Part shown: in pieces, positions 27,214-37,011 of the stretch
Layout: each line of letters opens with the position of its first letter
Numbering within the stretch: position 1 is the stretch's first letter
Assembly (NCBI RefSeq): GCF_009857745.1
Contig: NZ_WWEN01000003.1
Coordinates: 248,001-312,000 of the forward strand
Source of the DNA: Thalassovita mangrovi
GTDB lineage: Bacteria; Pseudomonadota; Alphaproteobacteria; Rhodobacterales; Rhodobacteraceae
Direction of reading: 5' to 3'
Length of the DNA: 64,000 nt
Translations under genes and position numbers: made by a program
The notes under the pieces: model-generated
Database searches by the model: none
The model's input: the letters and a program-made list of their open reading frames with translations, nothing else
What the model was told of the DNA's origin: nothing

Positions 27214-28194
27214 GTGAAGTATCTAGCATTTGCCACGGGATTGTTTGCCGCCACCGCAGCGGTGGCCGAAACGCCCGTATTGACGATCTACACCTATGAA
27301 AGCTTCGTATCCGACTGGGGCCCCGGCCCGGCGGTCGAAAAGGCGTTCGAAGAAACCTGCGGCTGCGACCTGCAATTCGTCGGCGCAGGCGACGGCGCGG
27401 CCCTGCTGGGGCGGCTGAAGCTGGAAGGCAAACGCACCAAGGCCGATATCGTTCTGGGGCTCGATACCAACCTGACCGCCGCGGCGCTTGAGACCGGGCT
27501 GTTCGCCGAAACCGCGGTCAGCGCCGATTACGACCTGCCGGTCGCGTGGAACGATCCGGTCTTCGTACCCTATGACTGGGGCTATTTCGCCTTCGTGCAG
27601 AATGCCGACCTGGCAAACGCCCCCACCGATTTCAAGGCGCTGGCCGACAGCGATCTGAAAATCGTCATCCAGGACCCGCGCAGCTCGACCCCCGGGCTGG
27701 GGCTGCTGATGTGGGTGAAGGCGGCCTATGGCGACGAGGCCCCGGCGATCTGGGAAGGTCTGAGCGACAATATCGTCACCGTGACCAAGGGCTGGTCCGA
27801 AGCTTACGGGCTGTTCCTGGAAGGCGAGGCCGACATGGTTCTTTCCTACACCACCTCGCCCGCCTATCACCTGATCGCGGAAAGCGACGCGTCGAAAACG
27901 GCAGCGAAGTTCAGCGAAGGCCACTACATGCAGATCGAAGTGGCGGGCAAGATCGCCAATACCGATCAGCCTGAACTGGCCGACAAGTTCCTGCAGTTCA
28001 TGGTCACCGACGCCTTCCAGTCGATCATCCCGACTACCAACTGGATGTATCCGGCGGTCACCCCCGAAGCGGGCCTTCCGGAGGGGTTTGAGACCCTGAT
28101 CCAGCCGGAAAAAGCCCTGATCGTGCCCGCCGATCAGGCCGATGCGGTGCGCGACGCGGCGCTGGCCGAATGGCTTGAGGCGCTGTCGAAATGA
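27214..28194 (+). CDS. thiB: Thiamine ABC transporter substrate-binding protein
   Basis: 326 residues from a GTG start with GAGGAGG 7 bp upstream. The signal peptide is about 1-18 (cleavage near AVAETPVL). The mature protein is ThiB-like: LTIYTYESFVSDWGPG, then a polyamine/thiamine-binding-type fold with TSPAYHLIAES near 205-217. It delivers thiamine to ThiP. It is preceded by a TPP riboswitch and coupled to thiP by ATGA. Confidence 0.93.
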   Translation: MKYLAFATGLFAATAAVAETPVLTIYTYESFVSDWGPGPAVEKAFEETCGCDLQFVGAGDGAALLGRLKLEGKRTKADIVLGLDTNLTAAALETGLFAETAVSADYDLPVAWNDPVFVPYDWGYFAFVQNADLANAPTDFKALADSDLKIVIQDPRSSTPGLGLLMWVKAAYGDEAPAIWEGLSDNIVTVTKGWSEAYGLFLEGEADMVLSYTTSPAYHLIAESDASKTAAKFSEGHYMQIEVAGKIANTDQPELADKFLQFMVTDAFQSIIPTTNWMYPAVTPEAGLPEGFETLIQPEKALIVPADQADAVRDAALAEWLEALSK

Positions 28195-29723
28195 TCAGGG
28201 GCGGCCCGGGATATGCGGCGGCGGCGTTTGTCCTGCTGTTCATTTTCGGGCCGCTGATCGTGGTCTTTGCCAGGGCCGGGGGCGGCACGCTGCCCGGCCC
28301 TGCCGATTGGGCGGCGGTGCGGTTTTCGGTGACCCAGGCGACGCTGTCGGCGCTGTTCAGCGTCATATTGGCGATCCCGGTATCCCGGGCGCTGGCGCGG
28401 CGGAAATTCCCCGGGCGCAATATGCTGATCACCCTGCTGGGCGCGCCCTTCATCCTGCCGGTCATCGTGGCGGTTCTGGGGCTGCTGGCGGTGTTCGGCC
28501 GCAGCGGCATATTGAACAGCCTGCTGGACTGGGCCGGGTTGCCCACGGTGCAGATTTACGGGCTGCACGGGGTGGTCCTGGCGCATATTTTCTTCAACCT
28601 GCCGCTGGCGACGCGGATTTTCCTGCAGGCCTGGCAACAGATCCCGGCGGAACGGTTCCGGCTGGCCGCCAGCCTGAACATGAGCGCAGGGCAGGTGCTG
28701 CGGCGGCTGGAAATCCCGATGATCCGGGCGACGGCGCCGGGCGCCTTCATCGTCATCTTCGCCATCTGCCTGAGCAGTTTCACCGTCGCGCTGACGCTGG
28801 GCGGCGGGCCAAGGGCCACCACGGTGGAACTGGCGATCTATCAGGCGTTCCGTTTCGATTTCGACCTGGGCCGCGCCGCCGTATTGGCGGTGATCCAGAC
28901 CGTGCTGGCCGGAATCGTGGCGCTGTTCGCGCTGAAATATTCCCGCGGCGAAGGGTTCGGCGCCGGGCTTGACCGGGTGGTACGCCGCTGGGATGCGCAA
29001 TCGGCGGGGCTGCGGATCACCGATGCCGCGGTGATGATCCTGACCGCACTGTTTCTGCTGCTGCCGCTGGTGCTGGTGGTGATAAATGGCATCAACGGCT
29101 GGGCCAAGATGCCCGATCAGGTGTTCACCGCGCTTTGGGTGTCGCTGGTCATTTCGCTGTTTTCGACCGCGCTGGCGCTGGTGCTGGCGCTGGCCATCGC
29201 GCTGGCCGCGTTGCATCGCGGCTGGGTCGAGGTGATCGGGCTGCTGGGCATCGTTTCCTCGCCGCTGGTGCTGGGCACCGGGCTGTTCCTGATCGTGCAT
29301 CCCTATGCCGATCCGGCGCGATTGGCCTTCGTGGTGACCGGTCTGGTCAACGCGCTGACCGCCTTGCCCTTCGTGCTGCGGGTGCTGATCCCGTCGCTGC
29401 GCGGGTCGGAGAAGAATTTCGGCCGGCTGGCCGATATGCTGGGCCTGACCGGCTGGGCCAGGCTGCGGTTCCTGCTGCTGCCACGGGCGCGGCGGGCGCT
29501 TGGGTTTTCCGCCGGGTTGGCGGCGGCGTTTTCGATGGGCGATCTGGGCGTCATCACGCTGTTCGCCGATCCCGGCAGCGCCACCCTGCCGCTGCAGATG
29601 TACCGGCTGATGGGGGCGTTCCGGATGGAGGCCGCCGCCGGGGCCGGGTTGCTTCTGCTGGTGTCCAGCCTCGGGCTGTTCTGGATTTTCGACAAGATGG
29701 GGCGCGGCGATGTTGACGCTTGA
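28191..29723 (+). CDS. thiP: Thiamine ABC transporter permease
   Basis: 510 residues with about twelve hydrophobic segments in two fused halves, as expected for ThiP, which is an internal duplication of a single permease. EAA-type loops appear near 155-165 (RLAASLNMSAGQ) and again near 400. It overlaps thiB by 4 bp and thiQ by 14 bp. Confidence 0.92.
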   Translation: MIRGGPGYAAAAFVLLFIFGPLIVVFARAGGGTLPGPADWAAVRFSVTQATLSALFSVILAIPVSRALARRKFPGRNMLITLLGAPFILPVIVAVLGLLAVFGRSGILNSLLDWAGLPTVQIYGLHGVVLAHIFFNLPLATRIFLQAWQQIPAERFRLAASLNMSAGQVLRRLEIPMIRATAPGAFIVIFAICLSSFTVALTLGGGPRATTVELAIYQAFRFDFDLGRAAVLAVIQTVLAGIVALFALKYSRGEGFGAGLDRVVRRWDAQSAGLRITDAAVMILTALFLLLPLVLVVINGINGWAKMPDQVFTALWVSLVISLFSTALALVLALAIALAALHRGWVEVIGLLGIVSSPLVLGTGLFLIVHPYADPARLAFVVTGLVNALTALPFVLRVLIPSLRGSEKNFGRLADMLGLTGWARLRFLLLPRARRALGFSAGLAAAFSMGDLGVITLFADPGSATLPLQMYRLMGAFRMEAAAGAGLLLLVSSLGLFWIFDKMGRGDVDA

Positions 29724-30405
29724 GAAGCTGCAAATCGTGTTGGACGGTTTCACGCTGGATGCCGACTTTCAGCTGGAACAGGGTCGAAATCTGGCCCTGA
29801 TCGGCCCTTCGGGGGCGGGAAAATCGACCCTGCTGAACGTGATCGCGGGCTTCCTGCCGCCCGCGTCGGGCCGGGTGCTGTGGCGAGGTGAAGACATCAC
29901 CGCCCTGGCCCCGGGGAAGCGGCCGATTTCGATGCTGTTTCAGGACAACAACCTGTTTCCCCACCTCACCGTGGCGCAGAATATCGGGCTGGGTATCCGC
30001 CCCGACCTGAAGCTGAACGCGGCCGAGCGCGAGGCGCTGAACGACGCCCTGACCCGGGTCGGTTTGGCGGGCATGGCCGAACGCAAACCCGGCCAGCTGT
30101 CGGGCGGGCAGCAAAGCCGGGTGGCGCTGGCCCGGGTGCTGGTGCAGCGCAAGCCGCTGGTGCTGCTGGACGAACCGTTTTCGGCGCTCGGACCGGCGCT
30201 GAAACACGACATGCTGCGGCTGGTGGGTGATTTGATGCAGGAAATCGGCGGCACGCTGATCATGGTCAGCCACGAACCGGAAGACGCGCAGATGATCGCC
30301 GACGTCACCTCGGTCGTAGCGCAGGGCACGGTCACCGCACCGAAACCCACCGCCGCGCTGTTCGAAAACCCGCCGCGGGTGCTGCGCGACTATCTGGGCA
30401 GCTGA
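29710..30405 (+). CDS. thiQ: Thiamine ABC transporter ATP-binding protein
   Basis: 231 residues. Walker A GPSGAGKST at 32-40, signature LSGGQQSR near 133, Walker B VLLDEP near 152. Third gene of the riboswitch-controlled thiBPQ operon, with a start inside thiP. It energises thiamine uptake. Confidence 0.92.
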   Translation: MLTLEKLQIVLDGFTLDADFQLEQGRNLALIGPSGAGKSTLLNVIAGFLPPASGRVLWRGEDITALAPGKRPISMLFQDNNLFPHLTVAQNIGLGIRPDLKLNAAEREALNDALTRVGLAGMAERKPGQLSGGQQSRVALARVLVQRKPLVLLDEPFSALGPALKHDMLRLVGDLMQEIGGTLIMVSHEPEDAQMIADVTSVVAQGTVTAPKPTAALFENPPRVLRDYLGS

Positions 30406-30505
30406 GTACAGGGCGCGGAAAGGCGCGGTTTATCCGTAACATGAGGTTGCACGCGGACGCCGGGACCGCCACAGTCGGCTCAGTGTCACCGAAAGGAGTC
30501 CCGCG

Positions 30506-31324
30506 ATGGATTTCATGTCGATCATCTGGATTTTCATTCTGATCACGGCGCTGCAGCCGGCCTTCCAGAAGAAGCTGCAAGAGGCCCTGCGCCAGCGCAA
30601 GATCGACGAGATTCAGCGCAAGCGCGGATCACGGGTGATCGTTTTGGTGCACCGGCAGGAAACCATGAGCTTCCTCGGCTTTCCGCTGATCCGCTACATC
30701 GACGTGCAGGACAGCGAACAGGTGCTGCGGGTGATCGACAGCACCGACGAAGACACGCCGATCGATTTCGTCGTGCATACCCCCGGCGGCCTGGTTCTGG
30801 CCGCGGTGCAGATCAGCCGCGCCTTGCGCAAGCACAAGGCAGATGTGCGCGTGTTGGTGCCGCATTACGCGATGTCGGGCGGTACGCTGATCGCGCTGGC
30901 CGCCGATCAGATCGTGCTGAACCGCCACGCGGTTCTGGGCCCGGTCGATCCGCAGCTCGGGATGCAGGGGGGGCAGGCCGCCGCCTCCATCCTCGCCGCG
31001 GTGGCGCAGAAGAACCCGAAGGATATCGACGACGCCACCCTGATCAACGCCGACATGGCGAAGAAGGCCATCGCGCAGGTGAAGGGCGACGCGGTGAAGC
31101 TGCTGGCCAGCCACATGGATCAGGCCGAGGCCGAAAAGGTGGCCGAAAAACTGGCCTCGGGCACCTGGACCCACGATTACCCGATTTCGGCCGAAGAAGC
31201 GCGCGAGATGGGGCTGCCGGTCAGCACCGACATGCCGGCCGAGGTGATGGACCTGATGCGGCTTTACCCGCAGCCGGCGAACAAGCAGGGCGGGGTGGAA
31301 TACCTGCCGCGCAAACCCCAATAG
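30506..31324 (+). CDS. ClpP-fold serine protease, SDH/SppA-like, membrane-anchored
   Basis: 272 residues. An N-terminal hydrophobic anchor (about 5-18), then a crotonase/ClpP-like protease fold: VVHTPGGLVLAA near 90, and HYAMSGGT with the nucleophile Ser near 121. This matches the serine dehydrogenase proteinase (SDH) family. The AAxxI stretch lacks the Clp hydrophobic docking pocket, so ATP-dependent Clp association is unlikely. Starts with AAAGGAG. It stands alone and its targets are unknown. Confidence 0.82.
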   Translation: MDFMSIIWIFILITALQPAFQKKLQEALRQRKIDEIQRKRGSRVIVLVHRQETMSFLGFPLIRYIDVQDSEQVLRVIDSTDEDTPIDFVVHTPGGLVLAAVQISRALRKHKADVRVLVPHYAMSGGTLIALAADQIVLNRHAVLGPVDPQLGMQGGQAAASILAAVAQKNPKDIDDATLINADMAKKAIAQVKGDAVKLLASHMDQAEAEKVAEKLASGTWTHDYPISAEEAREMGLPVSTDMPAEVMDLMRLYPQPANKQGGVEYLPRKPQ

Positions 31325-31362
31325 GGCTTGCCCCGGCCCGGCCCCTGCCCCAGATACAGATC

Positions 31363-32217
31363 ATGACCAAGACATTGATTTCCTTCGGCCACGGCTATTC
31401 GGCGGCGGAACTGGCCAAGACCCTGATCCCGCAGGGATGGCGCATCATCGGCACCACCCGTCGCGAGGAAAAATGCGACGCGCTGCGCGCGGCGGGGGTG
31501 AAACCTGTGCTCTGGCCCGATACCGACATGACGCCCTATCTGGATCAGGCCAGCCATATCCTGATTTCCGCCGGGCCGGATGCCGACGGCGATCCCACGC
31601 TGCGGCTTTATCGCGATCAGATCGCCGAACGGGCGGAGCAATTTGAATGGGTCGGATACCTGTCCACCACCGGCGTATACGGCGACCATCGGGGCGGTTG
31701 GGTCGATGAGGATACCGCGCTGACGCCCTCGACCAGGCGCGGCCAGTTGCGGGTGGAGGCAGAAGCGGAATGGCAATCCATCCCCGGCCTGCCGCTGCAT
31801 ATCTTCCGGCTGGCGGGCATCTACGGCCCCGGGCGCGGGCCGTTTGCCAAGGTCAGAAACGGCACCGCGCGGCGGATCGTCAAGCCGGGGCAGGTGTTCA
31901 GCCGTATCCATGTGGAAGACATCGCACAGGTGCTGGCCGCTTCGATCGCGCGGCCCAATCCGGGCGCGGCCTATAACCTCTGCGATGACGATCCCGCCCC
32001 GCCCGAGGACGTGATCGCCCATGCCGCCGAATTGCTGCACCTGCCGGTACCCCCGGCGGAGGAATTCGCCACGGCTGAAATGACGCCGATGGCGCGCAGT
32101 TTCTATGGCGAATCGAAAAAGGTGCGGAATGACAGGATCAAAACCGAATTGGGCGTCCGGCTGAAATATCCCAGCTATCGCGAAGGGCTGACGGCGCTGC
32201 TGCAAGCCGAAGACTGA
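31363..32217 (+). CDS. NAD-dependent epimerase-like (YeeZ-type) protein
   Basis: 284 residues with an extended-SDR-like Rossmann fold. The N-terminal dinucleotide site is modified to FGHGYSAAEL (about 8-17), and YLSTTGVYGDHRGGWVDE lies near 101-118. YeeZ-like proteins share this pattern, and the substrate is unknown. It converges on dxs with a 37-bp gap. Confidence 0.82.
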   Translation: MTKTLISFGHGYSAAELAKTLIPQGWRIIGTTRREEKCDALRAAGVKPVLWPDTDMTPYLDQASHILISAGPDADGDPTLRLYRDQIAERAEQFEWVGYLSTTGVYGDHRGGWVDEDTALTPSTRRGQLRVEAEAEWQSIPGLPLHIFRLAGIYGPGRGPFAKVRNGTARRIVKPGQVFSRIHVEDIAQVLAASIARPNPGAAYNLCDDDPAPPEDVIAHAAELLHLPVPPAEEFATAEMTPMARSFYGESKKVRNDRIKTELGVRLKYPSYREGLTALLQAED

Positions 32218-32254
32218 GCGCAGATCAGCCGGAAGCGGCCCGCGTTAGGACGGT

Positions 32255-34183
32255 TCAGGCTCTCTTCTCACCAATCGAAGCGACGCCGAGAACTTCGAGA
32301 ACCTTGGTTTCGATATCCGACGCGTTCAAGCCTGCGACCTCATACATCGCTTCGGGCGAGGCCTGATCGATGAACGTATCGGGCAGCACCATCGAACGGA
32401 ATTTCAGCCCCGTATCGAACACGCCCTTTTCGGCCAGCAATTGCGCCACGTGGCTGCCGAAGCCGCCGATGGCGCCTTCCTCGATGGTGATCAACGCCTC
32501 GTGATTGCGCACCAGGTCGAGGATCAGGTCTTCGTCCAGCGGCTTGGCGAAACGGGCATCGGCCACGGTCGGGCTGATGCCGCGCGCGGTCAGGGCTTCG
32601 CTGGCCTGCAGCACCTCCTGCAGACGGGTGCCGAAGGACAGGATCGCGACCCGCGACCCTTGCCGCACCATCCGGCCCTTGCCGATCTGCAGAACCTCAC
32701 CGCGTTCGGGCAGGTCCACGCCCACCCCTTCGCCGCGCGGATAGCGGAAGGCGATCGGCCCTTCGTCATGGGCGGCGGCGGTGGCGACCATGTGCATCAG
32801 CTCCGCCTCGTCGGCGGCGGCCATCACCACCATGCCGGGCAGGTTGGCCATGAAGGCCACGTCGAAACTGCCCGCATGGGTGGCGCCGTCGGCCCCGACC
32901 AGACCGGCGCGGTCGATGGCGAAACGCACCGGCAGGCGCTGGATAGCAACATCATGCACCACCTGGTCATAGCCGCGTTGCAAGAAGGTCGAATACATCG
33001 CGCAGAAGGGTTTCAGCCCGCCCGCCGCCAGACCGGCGCTGAACGTCACGCCGTGCTGTTCGGCGATGCCGACGTCGAAACAGCGCGAGGGATAGCGTTC
33101 GGCAAACAGGTTCAACCCGGTGCCGTCGGGCATCGCGGCGGTCACCGCGACGATCCGGTCGTCGCGCGCGGCCTCGTCCACCAGCGTCTTGCCGAAGACC
33201 GATGTATAGCTGGGCGCGTTCGACGGCGCTTTCTTCTGTTCGCCGGTGACCACGTCGAATTTCGCCGTCGCATGACCGCGGTCGCGGGCGCGTTCGGCGG
33301 GGGCGTATCCCTTGCCCTTCTTGGTCAGCACGTGGATCAGGATCGGGCCGGTCGCGCGCGCCTTGACGGTGCGCAGCACCGGCAGCAGCTGATCCAGGTC
33401 GTGCCCGTCGATGGGCCCCAGATAGGAAAAGCCCAGTTCCTCGAACAGGGTGCCGCCGACGGCCATGCCCTTGAGCATTTCCTTGGCCCGCTTGGCGCCT
33501 TCGCGGAACGGTTCGGGCAGCAGGCTGACCGCCCCCTTGGCCGCGGCCTTGAATTCCTGGAACGGTTCGCCCGCATAAAGCCGGGTCAGGTAGGTCGACA
33601 GCGCGCCGACCGGCGGCGCGATGGACATTTCATTATCGTTCAGGATGACGATCAGGCGCTTTTTCAGGTGGCCCGCGTTGTTCATCGCCTCGAACGCCAT
33701 GCCCGCGCTCATCGACCCGTCGCCGATCACCGCGATGGCGTCGCCCAGACCACCCTCGGCCGTGCCGCCCAGATCGCGTGCCACGGCGAAACCCAAGGCA
33801 GCCGAGATCGAGGTCGAGCTATGCGCCGCGCCGAACGGATCATAGGGGCTTTCGCTGCGCTTGGTGAAACCCGACAGGCCGCCCTGCTGGCGCAGGGTGC
33901 GGATACGGTCGCGACGCCCGGTCAGGATCTTGTGCGGGTAGCTTTGGTGGCTGACGTCCCAGATCAGTTTGTCCTTGGGGGTATCGAACACCGCGTGCAA
34001 GGCGACGGTCAGTTCCACCACGCCAAGCCCCGCACCCAGATGGCCGCCGGTCACCGACACCGCGCTGATGGTTTCCGCGCGCAGCTCATTGGCGACCTGG
34101 TGCAGCTGAGCGTCGCTCAGCCGTTTCAGATCGGCAGGAACGTGAACCTGATCAAGCAGCGGTGTGTCGGGTCTGTCTGGCAC
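32255..34183 (-). CDS. dxs: 1-deoxy-D-xylulose-5-phosphate synthase
   Basis: 642 residues. It condenses pyruvate and glyceraldehyde 3-phosphate to start the MEP isoprenoid pathway, using thiamine diphosphate. The TPP-binding [18 protein letters not shown] block is near 153 and [11 protein letters not shown] near 121. The start is GTG, with GGAGGGG upstream. It lies 18 bp after the ispA stop, so the minus-strand order HDAC-xseB-ispA-dxs forms an operon that carries two consecutive isoprenoid enzymes. Confidence 0.95.
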   Translation of the reverse strand: MPDRPDTPLLDQVHVPADLKRLSDAQLHQVANELRAETISAVSVTGGHLGAGLGVVELTVALHAVFDTPKDKLIWDVSHQSYPHKILTGRRDRIRTLRQQGGLSGFTKRSESPYDPFGAAHSSTSISAALGFAVARDLGGTAEGGLGDAIAVIGDGSMSAGMAFEAMNNAGHLKKRLIVILNDNEMSIAPPVGALSTYLTRLYAGEPFQEFKAAAKGAVSLLPEPFREGAKRAKEMLKGMAVGGTLFEELGFSYLGPIDGHDLDQLLPVLRTVKARATGPILIHVLTKKGKGYAPAERARDRGHATAKFDVVTGEQKKAPSNAPSYTSVFGKTLVDEAARDDRIVAVTAAMPDGTGLNLFAERYPSRCFDVGIAEQHGVTFSAGLAAGGLKPFCAMYSTFLQRGYDQVVHDVAIQRLPVRFAIDRAGLVGADGATHAGSFDVAFMANLPGMVVMAAADEAELMHMVATAAAHDEGPIAFRYPRGEGVGVDLPERGEVLQIGKGRMVRQGSRVAILSFGTRLQEVLQASEALTARGISPTVADARFAKPLDEDLILDLVRNHEALITIEEGAIGGFGSHVAQLLAEKGVFDTGLKFRSMVLPDTFIDQASPEAMYEVAGLNASDIETKVLEVLGVASIGEKRA

Positions 34184-34201
34184 TGGTCCCCTCCGGGGAT
34201 G

Positions 34202-35071
34202 TTAGCTTTGTCGCGCAATAACGAAACGGGCCGCTTGCCGCAAGGTTTCCGCCTCGTCGCCATAGGAATCCAGGGCGACATGCGCCTGTTCGATCAGCTC
34301 GGCCGCGCGCGCTCGCGCGCCGTCGAGCCCCAGCAGCGACACGAAGGTCGCCTTGCCGGCCTTTTCGTCCTTCTGCAGCCGCTTGCCTGCGGTTTCTTCA
34401 TCGCCCGTAACATCCAAGATGTCGTCGGCGATCTGAAAGGCAAGGCCAAGCGCCTGCGCATAGGCGCGCAGCGGCGCGGAATCGGCGCGCGCCAGCACCG
34501 GACCGGCGGCGGCGGACCATTCGATCAGCGCCCCGGTCTTGCCCGCCTGCAATTCGGTGATCTGTTCGAGCGTCAGCGGTTCCGGTGCGGTTTCGGCGGC
34601 AATATCAAGCGCCTGACCGCGCACCATGCCCTGCGCCCCCACGGCGCGGGCAAGGCCCAGCACCAGATCGGCGCGCACCGTTGCGTCGGGCGAACATTCG
34701 GGGCGGGCCAGCAATTCGAACGCCAGCGTCTGCAACGCGTCACCGGCCAGAACGGCGGTGGCCTGATCCCATTGCACATGCACCGTGGGCAGGCCCCGGC
34801 GCAGGTCGTCGTCATCCATGCAGGGCAGGTCGTCATGCACCAGCGAATAGGCATGCAACGCCTCGACCGCGGCGGCGGGCCAAATCGCCTGTTCCGGCGC
34901 GATGCCGTGCAGCCGCGCGGTTTCCAGCACCAGGAAGGCGCGCAGGCGCTTGCCGCCCGCGCTGGCATAGCGCATCGCCTGGACCACCGACAGGTCGCCC
35001 ATCGGCGCGATCACGGCATCCAGATGCGCCTGCACCCGGTCGGCGGCGTCTTTCAAACGGGTTTCGAACAC
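34202..35071 (-). CDS. ispA: Polyprenyl diphosphate synthase (farnesyl diphosphate synthase type)
   Basis: 289 residues. First aspartate-rich motif DDLPCMDDDD (about 80-89) and second DDILDVTGD (about 215-223), as in short-chain prenyl synthases. The start is GTG immediately after the xseB stop codon. It uses the DMAPP/IPP that the MEP pathway, entered via Dxs, provides. Confidence 0.92.
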   Translation of the reverse strand: MFETRLKDAADRVQAHLDAVIAPMGDLSVVQAMRYASAGGKRLRAFLVLETARLHGIAPEQAIWPAAAVEALHAYSLVHDDLPCMDDDDLRRGLPTVHVQWDQATAVLAGDALQTLAFELLARPECSPDATVRADLVLGLARAVGAQGMVRGQALDIAAETAPEPLTLEQITELQAGKTGALIEWSAAAGPVLARADSAPLRAYAQALGLAFQIADDILDVTGDEETAGKRLQKDEKAGKATFVSLLGLDGARARAAELIEQAHVALDSYGDEAETLRQAARFVIARQS

Positions 35072-35314
35072 TTACAGACCTTCGACCGGCTTCAATCCAG
35101 CGGGGTTGCCGTCGCCGTCCAGCGTGATGGCGGCGACCTTTTCCTCGGCTTCCTTGAGCTTGGTCTCGCAGCGCTTCTTCAGCTCCGCCCCGCGCTCGTA
35201 AAGCTTGATGGAATCCTCCAGCGCCACGTCGCCGCGTTCCAGCTGGCCGACCACCGTTTCCAGCTCTTTCATCGCTTCTTCGAAGCTCATTTCGCCGACG
35301 GGTTTATCGCTCAT
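35072..35314 (-). CDS. xseB: Exodeoxyribonuclease VII small subunit
   Basis: 80 residues with the XseB pattern MSFEEAMKELETVVGQLERGDVALEDSIKLYERG (about 8-41). It pairs with XseA to degrade single-stranded DNA. The TAA stop touches the ispA GTG start, and its ATG overlaps the HDAC-like gene's TGA. This small gene is often next to ispA and dxs in bacteria. Confidence 0.93.
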   Translation of the reverse strand: MSDKPVGEMSFEEAMKELETVVGQLERGDVALEDSIKLYERGAELKKRCETKLKEAEEKVAAITLDGDGNPAGLKPVEGL

Positions 35315-36240
35315 GCGCCCTTCTCCATCAAAACCTGAACATGCGCGGCGGATGACGCCGCCAGCGCGTTCAGATCATATCCGCCCTCCAGAGTCGAGAC
35401 AACGCGCCCGCCGCAATGTTTGTCGGCAAGATCGCAGAGTTTTTCGGTGATCCAGGCGTAATCGTCGGTGTCCCAGCGAAGCTCGGACAGCGGATCGGCC
35501 TTGTGCGCGTCGAAGCCGGCGGAAATCAGGATCAGTTCGGGCCGGTAGGCGTCGATCATCGGGAACACCCGGCGGGTATAGCTGTTGCGCATCTCAAGGC
35601 TGCCGGTTTCCGGCGCCAGCGGCAGGTTGACGATCTGGTCGTATTTGCCGCGTTCCTTTTCCGCCCCGGTGCCGGGCCAGTGCGGGAACTGGTGCGAGGA
35701 AAAGAACAGCACCTTGTCTTCGTTCCACAGCAGGTCCTGGGTGCCGTTGCCGTGATGCACGTCGAAATCGACGATGGCGACGCGTTTCAGACCGTGCGCC
35801 GCGATGGCATGTTTGGCGGCAATGGCGACATTGCCGAACAGGCAGAACCCCATCGGCTTTTCCCGTTCGGCATGATGCCCCGGCGGGCGGCAGGCGACGA
35901 AGGCGTTTGCCACCTCTCCCGCCATCACCGCGTCGACCGCCGCCACGGTGCCGCCCACCGCGCGGCGCGCCGCCGTCATCGATCCGGAAGACATGTGGGT
36001 GTCGGCATCCAGCGGCCGCGTCCCGGCCTGCGGTTCGGCCGCCGCGATCTCGTCGATATAGCTTTGCGGGTGGCACAGGCCGATCACGTCATCGGGTGCG
36101 GCGGGTGCCTCGCGCCGGTCCAGCCCGTCGAACGGCTCCAACGCCTCTGCAATGGCTTCCAGCCGCGCCACCTGTTCGGGGTGGCCGGGCGGCGTCTGGT
36201 GCGCCAGGCAATCGGCATGGCTGTAGAATGCGGTCGTCAT
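35311..36240 (-). CDS. Histone-deacetylase/acetylpolyamine-amidohydrolase family protein
   Basis: 309 residues of the arginase/deacetylase fold. Zinc and catalytic motifs: PPGHHAEREKPMGFC near 118 with the His-His pair, DFDVHHGNGTQDLLW near 151, and SAGFDAHKADPL near 240. Bacterial family members deacetylate acetylpolyamines or acetylated proteins; the size fits either. The first gene of the xseB-ispA-dxs unit. A link to the polyamine genes further right is speculative. Confidence 0.85.
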   Translation of the reverse strand: MTTAFYSHADCLAHQTPPGHPEQVARLEAIAEALEPFDGLDRREAPAAPDDVIGLCHPQSYIDEIAAAEPQAGTRPLDADTHMSSGSMTAARRAVGGTVAAVDAVMAGEVANAFVACRPPGHHAEREKPMGFCLFGNVAIAAKHAIAAHGLKRVAIVDFDVHHGNGTQDLLWNEDKVLFFSSHQFPHWPGTGAEKERGKYDQIVNLPLAPETGSLEMRNSYTRRVFPMIDAYRPELILISAGFDAHKADPLSELRWDTDDYAWITEKLCDLADKHCGGRVVSTLEGGYDLNALAASSAAHVQVLMEKGA

Positions 36241-36309
36241 TTCCCCTCCCTGACAGACCGACGCAGCCTAGCACAGAATATCGGGGGGACAGGCTCTAAT
36301 TCGGGACGC

Positions 36310-37011
36310 TCAATCGGGCTGCAGCATATACCCCGCGCCGCGCACCGTCTGCAGGTAGCGCGGCTGCTTGGGATCGTCCTCGATCTTGCGGCGCAGGCGG
36401 GTGATCTGCACGTCCACCGCGCGTTCCTGCGCCTGGCCCCGGTCGCGGCCCAGATCCTCGACCAGCTTGGCGCGGCTGATCGCTTCGCCGGGCTGGGCGG
36501 AAAAGATCTTCATCAGCTGGCTTTCGGTGGCGGTCAGCCGTACCAGGTCGTCGCCGCGCCACATCTCGCCCCGGTTGATGTCGTATCGGATCGGCCCCAG
36601 CGTCAGCACCTTCGGCCCGGTATCCTGCGGCGCGAGATCCGGCATCCGCCGCAGGATCGCGTTGATCCGCAGCAGCAATTCCTTGGGCTCGAACGGTTTC
36701 GACAGGTAATCGTCGGCCCCCGCTTCCAGCCCGACGATCCGATCCTCGGTTTCGCCCTTGGCGGTCAGCAACAGGATCGGCGTTTTCAGCACCTGCCGCA
36801 GGTCGCGGGTCAGGCTGATCCCGTCCTCGCCCGGCATCATCACATCCAGCACGATCAGGTCGAAATCGAGCCCCGACAGCAAACGCCGCGCATGGGCCGC
36901 GTCGCGCGCCGCCGACACCAGGAACCCGTGCCGGATCAGGAATTTCTGCAGCAGCCCGCGGATACGTTCATCGTCGTCGACGATCAGCAGATGCGCGTCG
37001 ACTTCGCTCAT
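36310..37011 (-). CDS. petR: OmpR-family response regulator, PetR type
   Basis: 233 residues: receiver domain with VDDDE at 11-15 and phosphoacceptor Asp56, and a C-terminal winged helix ending RYLQTVRGAGYMLQPD. Together with the upstream MarR gene it matches the petP-petR pair known from Rhodobacter capsulatus, where both are needed for cytochrome bc1 synthesis. The start overlaps petP by 4 bp. The bc1 genes are not in the window. Confidence 0.82.
   Translation of the reverse strand: MSEVDAHLLIVDDDERIRGLLQKFLIRHGFLVSAARDAAHARRLLSGLDFDLIVLDVMMPGEDGISLTRDLRQVLKTPILLLTAKGETEDRIVGLEAGADDYLSKPFEPKELLLRINAILRRMPDLAPQDTGPKVLTLGPIRYDINRGEMWRGDDLVRLTATESQLMKIFSAQPGEAISRAKLVEDLGRDRGQAQERAVDVQITRLRRKIEDDPKQPRYLQTVRGAGYMLQPD

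Noticed and set aside
32441-35338. 965-residue plus-strand open frame opposite dxs, ispA and xseB
   Set aside because: It is His, Arg and Gln-rich and has no ribosome binding site; it is the antisense shadow of three strongly supported genes.
35311-36240. HDAC-like gene as a dedicated acetylpolyamine amidohydrolase of the polyamine island
   Set aside because: It is co-transcribed with xseB, ispA and dxs 5 kb or more away from the polyamine genes; motifs fit several deacetylases equally.
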